From assembly GCA_036877525.1 (NCBI GenBank), contig JAZGTH010000071.1, forward strand, positions 5,882,001-5,946,000: a DNA stretch of 64,000 bases. The letters are read 5' to 3'. Below the pieces are notes generated by a model. The model saw only the letters and a list, made by a program, of their open reading frames with translations, made no database searches and had not been told where the DNA came from. Of this stretch, positions 1 through 56,931 are shown in pieces. Within the stretch, counting starts at the first letter, position 1. Each line of letters opens with the position of its first letter. Made by a program: the position numbers and the translations under genes. The stretch comes from Chromobotia macracanthus. Lineage: Eukaryota > Chordata > Actinopteri > Cypriniformes > Botiidae.

Positions 1-2349
1 CCTGCTCAGAATGACAGTGATTTTATTGCTGGCGGTCACCAGGTCGCTGTATGGTTAGCTGATTGTAGGCGTTTCTGCTGCTGAATGCCCTAATGTTATT
101 GACGGACTGCATAACTGGCCATGGCGATATGAAATCAAAATGAGATATATTGCGAGTGAAATAAGATTGTAAGTTATTCTGTTTTTGTGACAAGAAATGG
201 CTAAAAATGAACATTTTGGAGGGGAACCAATGATTGCTTGTCACTCATGTCACCAGAAATTACAGACGCTAATAAAAAAGGTATAACTTTGTCCCTGTAC
301 ATTTGAACATTACACATTAAGACAATAATCACACATTCAAAAACAAATCTAAAAAAATCACGTTTCGGTAACATCAGCAACAGCACTAGGCACAGCATGG
401 GTTTGAGTTGCCCTAATGTAGAGAAAAATTAATAACATGCAGGATGTGGATGGTTTCTGGGTGTCTGCAGGAGCTGGAAGTGATTTTTATTGACCACTGT
501 TGCTCCAGACTGACTCAGGGCCCATTTTGTGTGTGATGGCCCTCTTCTGAGTTCACAGGTGTCCCGGCCACAGAATCGACCTCTGAGAATGGCTCTAATT
601 AATGGTGGTGGAGCTCTCCTGGAGAGAAAGGACATGGGTGGTCCTCCTCACGCTACCTAAATCTGTTCCTAACAGCCACACTGCTCTGAAAATATACAAA
701 GCCCTCTCTGCTGCCTTTTCGACCATGTTACCCCACTCCGCCAAGCATTGCCCTTTAGAACCAATTTACATGAGCTCGCCTAAATACTTAGTCCAAACTT
801 CCGTCAAATCCAGACGTTTGTTGGGCAACCACATCTCAGTCTAGTGTCAGGAACTTGTCATGTCAGGGATCTGAACCTGAGGGAGAAATGTGACTGTTTT
901 TCTCGTGAGTCCAAATTAAAGACGCATGTTTGATTCAGGAACCAATCCAGATGGAGGAGAACGGGTGTGCTGCCAAACAGGAAGAATAGACTGCGGAGAG
1001 AAGGAAGAAATAAGGGTGATCGTCAACGCAGTGCTTGTCCACTTGGGCCAAAACAAATACAACCCCACAGACCTTTAATGACATGATGTCAATAGTGCGG
1101 CTTTATAGCATGAGACTCTATGAAGAAGAGAATATGATACGGTTTACTTTATATAAGCATGTGAGGTTTCTGCCTAAGCCAATTGGAAAAAGTCTATTTT
1201 TGATATACATATCAAAACGTACATTTTCCACAGCACGTAATGTGTAGAAAGTGATTCAAATCCTGTAATCTCTCTGTAATATGTTATTAAATCTTATACT
1301 CAGTTAAAAAGCTCCAGTTATGGTCTTATAAACGCTATATAAAACCATTAAATAACATTTTGGAAACACTTTTTCCACCGTGCTGTATTCCATCTATTTC
1401 AAACTGCATCATGCATTAATTTGCATGCAGGTTTTATTGCCATAATATTATTCGTGAGACAACACAGAATTTGTTCTTTTGAAAAATTCATTTGTCAGAC
1501 CAAAATCAACTTGTAAAAGACAAAGGCCAAAAGATGATTAAAAATAAAATGGTTACAGTTACAGAACATAAAATACTTTATCATATATCAAAATATCATG
1601 TTTCAATCAAAATTCATATTATTACAATAAATTGTTGATGTTGTTCCAAAAAGATGTTTTGTGTCAACCACATATAAACACTTAAGTTCCACCTCAGCTG
1701 TTAACACCTCTTGTAATGAGCAAGGCTCTGCCCCAAGACGACCACAAGACATTATGATGTCTCTCAACATCTCCCCTGTGTCTCACAGGTTTACAGTAAA
1801 TGCTATGAAGCAAGCAGGAGAAGCAAATCTCCCAGGACACCGCCGACTCAGAGAAGCTCCACAGAGAGGCGCGTTACTCTAATGGGTTAATGATCGGCTC
1901 TTAACTTAGAGTGCCATTAAATGCAGGGCAAACTGTATCTCTCTGTCTAACACACACACTCCACCCTGGAAAGAGAATAAAGCAGACAGTGTACAGAGCT
2001 AATTGATGAAGATTTTCCCCTATCAAAACAGCCCACCACCGTAAATGCCATTCCAGTGTGTCGCACTGTTCAAACAGTAGCTCTGTGTTAATGGTTAGGT
2101 AGACATGTTTGCGATGCATTAGTCTGGACCTGAGCCCGCACAATAGTGACCCTTTATGAACAGACAAAAAGAAGATGACTAAAGGCTGTCTGAGTGCTAC
2201 AGAAAGTCGTCCCTCAGGACGAGGTCACAGGGTTTCAGCAAGTCACCAATCATTCCTTAATGCTGAGACTGGGACTGTGGTTTGACTATGCAATAAGATG
2301 CTCAAGGTGTGCTATATTGTGAATATAATCATGGCTACAGGCTAATTTG

Positions 2350-2500
2350 CAGTGTCTGTTTGGGTGTATTGTGTTATTGGCCAAAAGGTTGTGGGTTCAA
2401 TTCCCAGGGAACACACATACTGATGAATTGTATAATTTGAATAACTTGAATGTACTGTTGCCTTGGATAAAAGTGTCTGCCAAACGCATACATGTAAATG
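2350..2500 (+). mobile_element. tRNA-derived SINE (cyprinid type), 5' end degraded
   Basis: A recognisable pol III B-box (GGTTCAATTCC, 2394-2404) sits in the phrase AAGGTTGTGGG...CCCAGGGAACAC. About 60 bp further on is the tail TTGGATAAAAGTGTCTGCC, followed by ATGTAAATG. The same B-box phrase and tail recur in the copy at 56479-56620, which confirms a repeat family. The A-box half is poorly preserved. The tail type (TTGGATAAAAG.GTCTGC) is familiar from cyprinid and other fish SINEs; the exact family name is not assigned. Confidence 0.75.
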
Positions 2501-5500
2501 CAAATCTATCTTTAAAATATAACAGATTAGAGTGCATTGGTTTGATATGTTGTTTTTGATTCCATTGTTTTTATATCAAACAAATTTTCTTTCAGACATT
2601 GTTTTATTGTTTTAACAAACTCATTAAAAGATATAGTTTATTCAACACTAAAGGTCCAAGTACATAAGTATGGCTGTAATAGCTGACTAGTCGACCATCA
2701 TGACCCATCTTTAGTTATTAATATTTCATGGTTCATACTGTAGTTGTCCTCTATAGGTGCTGTGTATTGTTATATACAGTAAATAAGTGATCAGGTGTCA
2801 CATCATAACTGTTAGTACATCATGTTTTAGCGCAGATTGAATGTATTGACCAATCAACATCCAGGACCAGAATCACCTGTTTTATAAATTCTTTTAAAAG
2901 CTGTTTATGCATGCTTAAATAGATTCTCGATACAATCAAGACGAAATGCAAACAAGGAACCTAATAATGCACAAATGCTTGTTGCCTGCACACTTTGCAA
3001 GCCTCATAACAGGGCATGTCCTGCCACCTTCCCTGACTGATATATTGATCCAGGGCTGTTATGTGCAATTAGCTTTTATTAGACCTTACAGTTGACACAA
3101 GCAGATATCATTGAAAATGACAGAATGGATTTACAATATTGGCAGGGTGATAATTGCCCTTGTAGGGCTGTGCAGTGGGAGTCCTTGGGAGGCAACAAGA
3201 AAGAATATCTTAATGTTTCCTTCATGTGAATGAATAAGACTAGAGAGGTTTCTAGTAGCTTCCTATTAGTTCTGAGTCATTAGTAAGCTGGTAGATTGGG
3301 TTATTGTAGAAGCGTGAGATGGCTCAGGTTTGCCTTTCTGCTCTGCTAGGCCGGCTCATTGGGTGCTGATGGGGCGGGTGTATGGGCGGCTGTTGCCCTG
3401 CTCAGGGGTCAGGAAGAGGCGAACAGGCAGTCTATCAGTGCTCATTCAGTTCATTCAAACACAGCTGCGTTTTAAGAAAGTGAAAACAATGTGGATGGTT
3501 GAACTGTTGTAACAGAATATTTGGAAATCATTATAGATCTGTCTGTTCTCAGTCTGTAGCTTTATAATATAATACTATTACATAATGCATTATAATATAG
3601 TAAAGAGAAGACGATTGGGAATGTTTGGGGATGATTAGAGGTGTCATGACTGGGAAACATTTTGCAAGCCAGATTTGAACTTGTGTCACCCGCATGAACA
3701 CCACAGCTCAATATGTTAAATTCTAGGTGACTAACCACAATTTAATCAAAACATTTAACATTTCATTTAAAATTATCATTATTTATTATATTATTAGGCT
3801 ACATCTTTTATTTTATGGATCAGATCAGCTAAAGCTAAAAGTAACAGCTATACTGTTACACACTTAATAGTATGTCTTCATACAAAAATTGACAAAGGAC
3901 AAAAAATTTACCAAGTCAAGCCACACACCATCCTTAAATAGCAATTTACATTGTTCCCTCAGCCTGTTTACCCATATGTTCAGTCTGAAAGAATCCTCAC
4001 CTTCCTCACTTTAATTCTGTGCATTTCAGACATCTGTCAGTTATGATTAAACTCCAGAGTTATGATCAAACCTGACATCTTGTGTCGTGGTTCAGACTAG
4101 TCAGCCTGCAGTTCTGCCTAGTTGAGCTCTAATGTGTTTTGTTGCAGCCTCACGCATGCTTTGTTTTGGTTTTCGCAGCCACTGCAAACACCTGACAGAA
4201 CCGCAGAGTGCTATTGTTCCACGAAGCTCTTGAAAATAGAAGCATATAGGAAGCAATGAACAATGACTGTTGCTTGACCTGCTAATGGATCTAGCAGTGA
4301 TACAATGTTTTCTCTTTTTCGCCCTCCGCCAGAGAGGACAAGTAGAGGAACCGAGGAAAACATATGGGGTTTAATTAAACACGGAGAGGACAGATCCGAT
4401 CTCGGACATTCCTTTAGCTGGGAACATGCGTGCTGGGGCGTCAAGCTGCAAGAATACAGTGGAGGAATGCTAATGTAAACACATTGCAGGTAAAAACATG
4501 ATACAAACATGATAAGAGGACCACATGACTCAGAAATGCCGTGGCACCCATCCCAGTCTTTTCCCAGGCTCTGGATCTATTTACTCTCCTGACGATACCG
4601 GACAACACTCATTCTCTGTCTGAACTCTCACCAGTGAACGTCTGTCTCTCTTGGTCATCCCTTGATCCTTACTGTTCATTGATGATGGCTAGGGAAGGTC
4701 AACAAAACAAGGTTTCCACATTTGTGAGGACTTTTACAAAACTTTGGCTCTCATAATTACAGCCAGGTTTGTAACACACACACACACTCCTCTCACTCAG
4801 CTAATACTAAACAAAGCAAAGCGCAGTGTTGTCACAGGCAGGAAACATCTATTGAATCTGGGTGTCTCACGCCCTTTAGCTTTCTTCCCCATAACTGCAG
4901 CTTTGAAATTACACACATTTCATAAACATGTCTATAGGCGTGGACATGACTCGGGTGCGAAATCCTGGTTTCATTAGCTCCTGAACCCCTCTCCTCAGCG
5001 ACTGAAACCTTGACCCCTAGACACGATACACTTAACATGTTTTATTCTGCTGTTAAGAGATCTGTGTTTAGTGCCGGGGTCCCTCCAGTGTCGTAAAATA
5101 CGGCCGAAAGAAAAAAGGCAAACGGGGACAGGGGTTAAATTGACAAATCCCCGAGCTTTGAGCCTCTGTGGGCTGGTAATCTCTGTGGTAAGCAAAAAGC
5201 TCTCAGGTACCTCTTCTGTTATCAGTGCTCATCCACTTATGGTAGTCAAGACAGCCACACTCTGTTGTCTTCTCCCTTGTAGATGCCATGAGGCAGTGAT
5301 ACGGGGGTCATTAGGTCCCTTCACTTCAGTCAACAGGCCTCTGTTTGCTGGGCCACTTGTCCAGAACTCTTTATCTTTGGTGCCAAATTTAGATGGCATT
5401 GTTGCCCCTCACCTTGCCTGAAATTGCTTTTTTGTTGAATGTTGTACATCAAGTGAAACAAAAAGAAAAGAACAATTAAAAAAGAATGTATTTTGGAGGG

Positions 5501-7060
5501 TATATATTTGTTTATCAGGACACATTTTATACAGCAGCAGTTCTTAACTGTGTGTTGTGAACCCAAAAATTAACTGCAGGTCTGTTCTGATTGGATTACA
5601 GACAGAAGCAAAAATCAATACTAAATGGAAATAATAAAATGCAACTAACTTGTTCAAAATATGGGCCCTAATATAGTCAAAACCACTAAACCAGCTTCTC
5701 AAATATTAGATTTAATCTTTATGTTAATATAATAATAAAAACAGTGTATGCATGCTTTCAATATATGTAAGAAGTTTGTTTGCCTTTAGGAAGTGTGGAT
5801 GACCTCACTGAACCTACATCCTGAAACATATCCAATGTCTTATGTTTATGATAATAAAAGCCTCTTAAACATTAAACTCATAACAGACTGAATCCTGCCG
5901 CACACACATGCCTATCCAGATACTCACAAAAACAATAAACCAGGCAAATTGTGTGTGCTGGTGTTTCATAGACGTAGTTCAAAGTTTGTGGCCCTGTATC
6001 AACCTGTTGATGTGTTCTTTTGATCTTGCGTTTTACCACCTTACCTATTCTATTCACTCATTGGTGGGTATGAGAGTTTTAACTCTCTTCTTCACCGGTT
6101 AATCATTCCTTTAGTACTATCTGTCCAATGCAGCTTATCTGTCTGTGTCACTTTATAACTGGCTCTTATCAATCTGTCTAACACCACGTGATCTCCACAA
6201 ACCTATCAGCCGCAGGAGTTTTGAATATTGTTGATTAGGTGAGATATGACTTCAGGTTTAGCGGAGGTCATGGTGGGGTGGGGGGGTGAGTGGTTTGTGT
6301 GAAAGTAAAGAGAGAGATGCCAGGATGGTGGTTTCATCAAAAAGACATCAATTCTTTGGAAGGAAAGTGGATCTTTAGTTTAAAAGTCTGATCTTGATGG
6401 AAAACTTTAATGGGATGTAGTTTCAGACAACTGTTCTGGTGGACAGCCTGCTGTTGATCTATGTAATTGATCTATATAACAATGTTCACTAGTTTTGAGA
6501 GTGAATTTGTATCTGACTCCAGTAAAGATTTGGGTAAGTAATACAATATATTTAAAAATTAAGTTGTTTACTGTTCAGTCTATGTGCTCTGATAAAAGCT
6601 ATAAGATTGTTTACATATACACCTGCAGTCAAGAGACAGTTAGCTGGTATTATTCATGATACTGTTCATTATTATTAATATTGCTCATTACACTTCATTG
6701 TAATATTCAACATTATGTCTAAGAATATGAGCTGTCAGTGACTCTACATTTAGGACGTTCAATCGTGGTTGTTATTTATTTAAATTCGTATTAGATGACG
6801 CGTTAGAAGCTCATTATTGTTGTTGTTTTTTGTATGGCTTTAAAAGATGTTTTGCATTGGACTGTTAAAGAATTTCTTTTTTTTTATTAACGCCCTTATT
6901 GCAGGTTCTGTTACCGTCTTTAAGCTTTTACGATTAGTTTATTTTTTAAACCAGGATACAATGTGTTTTGAATTGCATGCAACCATATAAACGTGGTTGT
7001 AAGACATTTGATTGGGCTGTTTCGTTACAGATAAGACGGAAGTCTAGCGGAAAAATAGGG

Positions 7061-7062
<2 letters not shown>

Positions 7063-7133
<71 letters not shown>
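7063..7133. repeat. (AT)n microsatellite
   Basis: About 35 uninterrupted AT units ending in ATACATACAT. Open frames reading Tyr-Ile repeats on both strands are artefacts of this tract. It lies about 1.6 kb upstream of the nr5a2 start codon, so length variation could affect promoter spacing, but nothing shows that it does. Confidence 0.97.
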
Positions 7134-7137
<4 letters not shown>

Positions 7138-8039
7138 CATTTTTGAAGTATCAATAAGAAATTTGTTATTCAGAAATTTGTTAATTATTATTACTATTAT
7201 TCGGAGCATAGCTTATACGCCTATATTTCTAACACGAATTTACAACATATAAAAAACTTTTGTCTTTAAAGCCAACATTTAGGACAAAAGTTTACTGTTT
7301 CAGCTCAAAAAGTTCGACCGCAGAAAAATATTTAAACTTTGATTGGTTAAATATTTAAAACATGAAGGTAACAACGTGTCATCTAGACGTCAAAAGAATG
7401 GAAACAAAAACCCTAAACGAGTTTTTAATCACGACCGTTTTACAAATAGGTGTGAGTTTGTGTGTTGATTTTCTGGCTGGCGTATATTATGTAAATATTA
7501 TGTCTACATGTGCCAAACAATTTCGTAAAGTCTGGCTGGCAGTGCTATCATACAATTAGATTTTGTATAACAGATTTATGGTTTTATTACTTGCCATTAT
7601 ATGCACACGGAACGGCATTAAATTTAGACTACTTTTATGTCAGCATTTATTTATAGATTTCTTCACATCATTTATTTTACATTATACTCACAGAATATGC
7701 GCATTAAACGGCATTATAATAAAACTGTTATTTTTTTAACTGCACATTTATTTTATTGACCCACCCAAGGCTTCTCCTAATGTCTTAACTTTTTTCTCTT
7801 TTTCCGCGAACTCTACCTCAAACACGCCAGTTCAATATCATACTGATAACACTAAGTATATTTCGTATACAAGTATATATATCGCATATAAATCACGTAA
7901 AGTCACTTTTAATAATGATCTCGTGTAATAATAATTTTGCTTCGCTTGTCATTAAATTCTCTATAGCCTACAGTAGCACATGATTATCCTAGTAAGCACA
8001 TTTTAATAATATTAACACACAAACACCTGACCCGCTGGC

Positions 8040-8744
8040 ACACGACCACGTACCTCCCGGTGCTCCCGTTAACGACGGCGCGTGCCTCGTAATGTTCATC
8101 TATAATGATTTTGTTTGTTTCCCGCCGCTTTGAGCTCCGCGGTAAGTTTTATTAAACAGCTGTCAACGCGCAAGCGAACGGTGCAGACGCGCTGATACTC
8201 CCGCCGAGTGTGATTGGTCGAACGTGTGACGCCAGCGCACCGATCGCGGCGCCGATTGGTGGAAACGTCGTCGGTGCGGCGTTAACAAAGCGGCGAGGAG
8301 CGGTTTGAACTTCACATCTCTGACATTATCACAGATAGCGCGCGCGGAGGAGGAGGGGCCCGCGCAAAGTTCCCGACAGTTCGCGCACTCCGGTTCAAAG
8401 ACCAGCATCATAATAGCCGCAAGAGCAGCCGACGTCCAGATCAGTTTAATCGCTCGCCGGTCCGGGTAGTGGTGTTAGTTTTCATTCGCTAGATATCCCT
8501 ACATATATAGTACAGGCTGCCTATAAAGCGTCTTCAAAATGAATGTACACAGCTGTCCGGTGCGCTTATAAAAATACTAACAGGGCGAGGGCGGGTAAAG
8601 TCAGCCTCTTAAGTGTATCCGTACGCGCAGGATTTCTCTCGGACGTTTGGACGCCGTTTCTGAGGTCCTCTGGTGTTCCTCTCGCGCGCAGGCGGACCAC
8701 CGGACGGAGCAGCGCGTGCTCATCATCGGCTCAGCAGAGCTGTC
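8040..8744 (+). promoter_or_regulatory. nr5a2: nr5a2 CpG-rich promoter and 5' leader
   Basis: Composition changes sharply from A/T-rich to CpG-rich DNA at about 8.03 kb, and this persists into coding exon 1. Two inverted CCAAT boxes (ATTGG at 8213-8217 and 8255-8259) are about 40 bp apart in a CpG-dense segment. A GC box (GGGCGGG, 8589-8595) and TATA-like sequences (CTATAAAG near 8520; TATAAAAA at 8567-8574) lie nearer the coding start. TTCAAAG at 8394-8400 is a possible TCF/LEF-type core in reverse. A strong donor-like sequence (CGCGGTAAGT, cut near 8141/8142) could mark an alternative noncoding first exon. The start site of transcription cannot be fixed from sequence. Promoter location is an inference from CpG content, motifs and position just 5' of the first coding ATG. 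Confidence 0.6.

Positions 8745-8755
<11 letters not shown>
8543..8755 (+). other. Upstream ORF overlapping the nr5a2 start codon (candidate)
   Basis: An ATG at 8543 opens a 70-codon frame that ends at 8755, past the nr5a2 ATG at 8745 and in a different frame. A second ATG at 8539 opens an 11-codon frame ending at 8571. If transcription starts upstream of 8539, these could reduce initiation at the main start. If it starts downstream of the TATA-like box at 8567 they are not transcribed. The peptide is not recognised and is not proposed to be functional. Confidence 0.2.
8567..8574 (+). promoter_or_regulatory. nr5a2: TATA-like box upstream of nr5a2 exon 1
   Basis: TATAAAAA matches the TATA consensus and lies about 178 bp before the start codon. 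A GC box at 8589-8595 and an initiator-like GTCAGCC near 8600-8606 follow at roughly suitable spacing. If used, the 5' leader would be about 140-150 nt and would exclude the upstream ATGs at 8539 and 8543. Vertebrate CpG-rich promoters are often TATA-less, so this is a candidate only. Confidence 0.35.
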
Positions 8756-52884
<44,129 letters not shown>

Positions 52885-53132
52885 GGACCGGCTGCGACCC
52901 TTCCATGTCAACGCATCGCACACACTTCTCCTAGCAACACTTCAGTCCAGCGTCATCACCAGACATAGCCTTCCAATAACAAAACATGTGCGAGAGTCGC
53001 ACTGACTGCATGAGTTTGCTGTGCGTCGCACAGGCTAACCGGTTACGATTACAGAGAGGGAATGGTAAAACCTAAACTAAGGGTTTTGCCTCAGAGGGAA
53101 GATGCATTTCTCATTTTGAAACGAAGTGAACA

Positions 53133-53138
53133 AATAAA
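53133..53138 (+). terminator. nr5a2: Proximal poly(A) signal candidate (AATAAA)
   Basis: Canonical AATAAA 249 nt after the stop codon, followed by GTGTTATAATGACTTTTT, which offers a GU/U-rich downstream element. It is the first canonical hexamer after the stop. Confidence 0.5.
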
Positions 53139-55985
53139 GTGTTATAATGACTTTTTACACCACAGACTTATCACAGTCTTGTCAAATTCATGACTGCCAG
53201 TCGTTATTTGTTCTGTGTGCAGCTGACCTCGCAATTAAAAGGTCCAATTTAAACTCAGACTTAAGCTGGAGGGTTTAAGATGACTGGAAAAGGAACGGGT
53301 TCTCTTTCAAGACTTAAGACTGGTCTGCCAGCATTGACCCACTGTTTCCACTGGAGTTTGGCCTTGTGCTCCCCCCTCCCATCTGTAGAGACACATGCTG
53401 GGCCGGAGCCAGATCTGAATGCGGAGGTAAAACGGACAACCATTGCCTGCATCTGCGCCACCCAAAGACTTTATTACAACCCCTCACCAAAAAGTTAATG
53501 TGTTTCTCTTTTACAATTGGCAGTCGTTTCTTCTTTGTTGCTCTGAGGCTGCTGATTGCCAACACCTTCCTCTAAACATAACAAAAGGTGAATCTCACAA
53601 TCCTGTAAAAACCACGCCCAATTTAAAGAAATAAATTATATTGGAAAATTTGACCATAAAAAAGAATATTTTTGGCATTATGACGTTACATAATGACAAT
53701 TAAGCATATTCTTGTTCCCTAATTCTTTTTTTTATTGTAAAGCATTTTTTTATCATTACTGTAATGCATATAAAATAATACTTTGGATTTTTGAAGTGCT
53801 TAACCTCATGTTAGTATTTTAAATTTGGGTGAAATATGACCTGTGCTAATCATGAGATTCAACCAAAAGGATGTCAGCCAACACAATGTAGATGTAGATT
53901 TTTTTATTATAAGGCTGTACAAATTTTGCAGTTTTGCTAGAGACAGCAGCATGAAACTGGTAATCAAAGCAGTGTCAGAGCGATGATGAAGAAATACTGC
54001 CTCAGTCAACACAAGACCAAAGTCTGCACCGAACAAAAGAGAAAAAACAAAAAGAAACAACCACCCTTAACTATCAGTATTAATATTTTGTGATGTCACA
54101 GTCATGTGAGTCTTGCCTTATTTCATTTTCATGCTAGCTAACTGTGCTGATGTGAATTACGTTATGTAAAATAAAAAGTACATATATATATATGAAGTAT
54201 TAATGTTATACAATTGAAAAGAAATGAGGTGTTTACATTCACGTGGTCATGTGGGAAATAACTGTAATGCGTTCAATTGCAAAGCAATGATTTCATACAA
54301 AAACAAAATCAAAGACAAAACAAAAAATGTTTAGAAGAATATATTCCTCGTTTGTTTTCTTTGTTGTGTACAGTTTTCAGCTTTCTTGACCAGTACTTAA
54401 TTATGTCGTGAGACACTAAATCGGACACGAATCTCACTTAATACTGAGTTTCAGTTTTTTATTTTAATTGTGCTGGCTTGTTTCTGTGGACTTTTTATTA
54501 TTTTGCTGTAGAACACCTGTTTTTGCGTTCTACGTTTTAAATGTACGTCACTGGTTAAGCTTAATTTATTGTTTTGGTTTCATCCGCGTGTTCACGCACA
54601 GCGAGGTGGGACCACGACGAAATGTATTTGTTTACTGTAGCACGTTTTTAAAAATGTAGATACGAGAGCTAAACGGCAATGGAGTGACACATTAAACGAC
54701 CATCAGTCCTGCCACTGTAAAATACCGAGAGCTGAACTGAAGTGATCTGGTGTGACTGAGCCATCTGTGTTCTATACCAAAGACAGCGTCTGTCCTTCAG
54801 CTGTACTCACCTGTTTGCATCACAATGAATGGAGGAGAGCTTTGGTACTTGGGGACGGTCGTTGTTTTTCCTCAATGGCTCATTTGACTGTACAACATAT
54901 GATTTGTGTTAAAAGTCAACATGGAATCAAAACTGACTTTTTCTTATTTACTTTCTTAAAACACGTTCCTGGTCTTATTTATGCATGATTCGAGACACAG
55001 TCCTGAACAAATGTTTTTCACAATCTTTCATCTGAATGACTGATGTGACTTTTTTGCTGACATCAGGCCTGAAAATAATGGTAAACAATGTTAGCCGATT
55101 TGAAAAGCCAATACTTTACACAGAAATATAACGCTACTGTTAATATAATAAGGGTTACAGTAATGATAGCAAATAACACTAGGTTTGAATAAAAGTGTTA
55201 CCATTGGCTTACGTCAAGATGCTCTTGAGTGTGAACGTCATGTGACCTTTAGGCTCCAAGTGCCAGTCAAAAAGCCTCCTCAAAAGTTTTAGGAACTGTA
55301 AATGTCATTTGATGTTGACGTTAAAGGTCAAATTGTAAAAATGTTCATGCAAAGCCAATAACCTAGAGAATCAAACATGGTTAAGTATCACTCACAGTTT
55401 TACCTGTCAATTTAAGTACATGTTTATGACTTCAGTTAAAAAACCATGGTGACTTGTCATCCCATAATGTTGGTTTATTTGTGCCACCAAATGATTTTAC
55501 AAAATTCTTTTCAAAGAAATACAGATTAAAATGAACATGTTTCTGACTTCATATTCCAGATCTTCCTTTGGTATCAAAGGATTCTTTTACACAGAAGTGG
55601 TGAAAAAATATTTTGTACAAACAATTTAATTAGCAATCAAAGCATGTCATTCACATGAACGATTCTTAAGCCTCCATTTGTACATAAAGCCACAGACTTC
55701 TTTATCTGTTCTAAGAAATCTGATTTGTAATTTTCCGTCTTTGTTTCATTTGGTGACTACTGTATTGTATGTAAATAGACTGACAATCTTAAGATACCCA
55801 GTCCCCCTCATTCCCTCAGTGTGCCATCTGTCCCACTACAAACGTTTCTCCAGCTGCCTTGGATGTCTGCTTACCTGCCTCACTGTTTGGATTTGGATTC
55901 TCTTACTTTGTGCTCTGGAAGTCACAGTCACCTCTTGCCACAAAGAGTTTTCATACGAGCTCCTGGAATCTTTCCATCATATTGT

Positions 55986-55991
55986 AATAAA
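55986..55991 (+). terminator. nr5a2: Distal poly(A) signal candidate (AATAAA)
   Basis: Canonical AATAAA about 3.1 kb after the stop, followed at 35-50 nt by TTTTATTTTCATCTCTGG. It would define the long form of the 3' UTR. An intermediate hexamer lies at 55189-55194 with GTGTT just downstream. Confidence 0.3.
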
Positions 55992-56319
55992 TGACTATTA
56001 TGCCAAAGGGCGTCATTTTATTTTCATCTCTGGTAATGATTAAGAACAGTCCATGATCAGTAAATCAGTGAACAACAATGGGGATATTTTTTACACATAA
56101 CAACTAATAATGTTAATATAAAAAGATTTACCACATAAGAAGCGTGTGAAGCATGCAGCAGATCCACAGGTGATCCAGAGCTAGTCTGGATTCAAGATGA
56201 GTGTAATTCAGATCAAAATCACACAGAACCTCCATATAGGGTTTCATTGAGAACAAATTACTAACAAGTCATAAATTAGGAAAACATGTACATGACTCTG
56301 CTGCAGCCTTGATCAGATA

Positions 56320-56931
56320 TACACTACACCAGCAGTCGAAGGTTTGGACACTTCTTGAGTCTGCGTTATTTTTTCACATTTTGGAATAATACAGAAGTCA
56401 TCAAAACTACAAAATAATACAAGTATGGGAATTAAATAGTAAACAACATCAAAAGGGTAAAACTACAACAAATATGTTCTTGTAGTGCAACACGAAGAGC
56501 ATTGCATTAGCAGCGCAAAGGTTGTGGGTTTGATTCCCAGGGAACACACATATCGACCAAATGTATACATTGAAGTCGCTTTGGATAAACGTGTCTGTCA
56601 TATGCATAAATGTAAAAATATATATTAAAAAACAGAAAAATGTTATAAAAACTATATACTAGATTGTGACGCTTTTGCTTTTAAACAGTATTGAGCAGTT
56701 CATTACTGTATCCTTTGTATTTGCAGGCTGCTTTTCCTTCATATCTATTAAAAATGCTCTGTACATAAATTCATAGACAGGCACAATGTTTATACTAATG
56801 TATGTATACACAGTGTATGTCTAAACGAAGCTGAACTATTTTCAAGCATTTAAGAATACAAAAAGGCAAAAATTACAAGAAGCATTAATTCAGTGAAACG
56901 TGTCCAAACTTTTGACTGGAAGTGTGTTGTA
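56320..56931. mobile_element. Tc1/mariner-like non-autonomous element with nested SINE
   Basis: The left end reads TACACTAC...GTCGAAGGTTTGGACAC. The right end reads GTGTCCAAACTTTTGACTGG...GTGTTGTA, its imperfect inverted repeat. Both are flanked by TA-type sequence. The left interior (TCATCAAAACTACAAAATAA) resembles the subterminal region of fish Tc1-like elements. No transposase frame remains. A SINE at 56479-56620 interrupts it. Confidence 0.7.
56479..56620 (+). mobile_element. tRNA-derived SINE (cyprinid type), inserted in a Tc1-like element
   Basis: The A-box half TAGTGCAACACGAAGAGC with GCATTAGCAGCGCAAAGG is retained. The B-box is GGTTTGATTCC (56527-56537), and the tail is GTCGCTTTGGATAAACGTGT then CATAAATGTAAAA. 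It is the same family as the copy at 2350-2500 and better preserved at its 5' end. Confidence 0.82.

Larger units (their letters stand above)
1..8030. other. Upstream intergenic region
   Basis: About 8 kb upstream of nr5a2 with no supportable exon on either strand. Open frames here are short and lack family motifs or splice context. It contains a tRNA-derived SINE near 2.4 kb, a long AT microsatellite at 7.06-7.13 kb and scattered simple A/T runs. The stretch around 440-640 is less A/T-rich and ends in a homeodomain-type TAATTAAT core, so it could be a distal regulatory element. That is inference from composition only. Confidence 0.6.
52885..55991 (+). other. nr5a2: Probable nr5a2 3' UTR (end uncertain)
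   Basis: Sequence after the stop has no further splice-supported coding potential. Poly(A)-type AATAAA hexamers occur at 53133-53138, 53630-53635, 55189-55194 and 55986-55991, so the UTR could be about 0.27 kb or up to about 3.1 kb. U-rich stretches and a Pumilio-like TGTAAATA near 55768 fit a long UTR. A 121-codon frame at 55678-56043 has no recognisable domain and most likely lies in UTR or intergenic DNA. Confidence 0.45.

Noticed and set aside
6946..7252. Open frames on both strands reading Tyr-Ile repeats
   Set aside because: They are translations of the (AT)n microsatellite at 7063-7133.
55678..56043. 121-codon frame after nr5a2
   Set aside because: It lies in the probable 3' UTR or beyond, has no domain and no upstream splice link.
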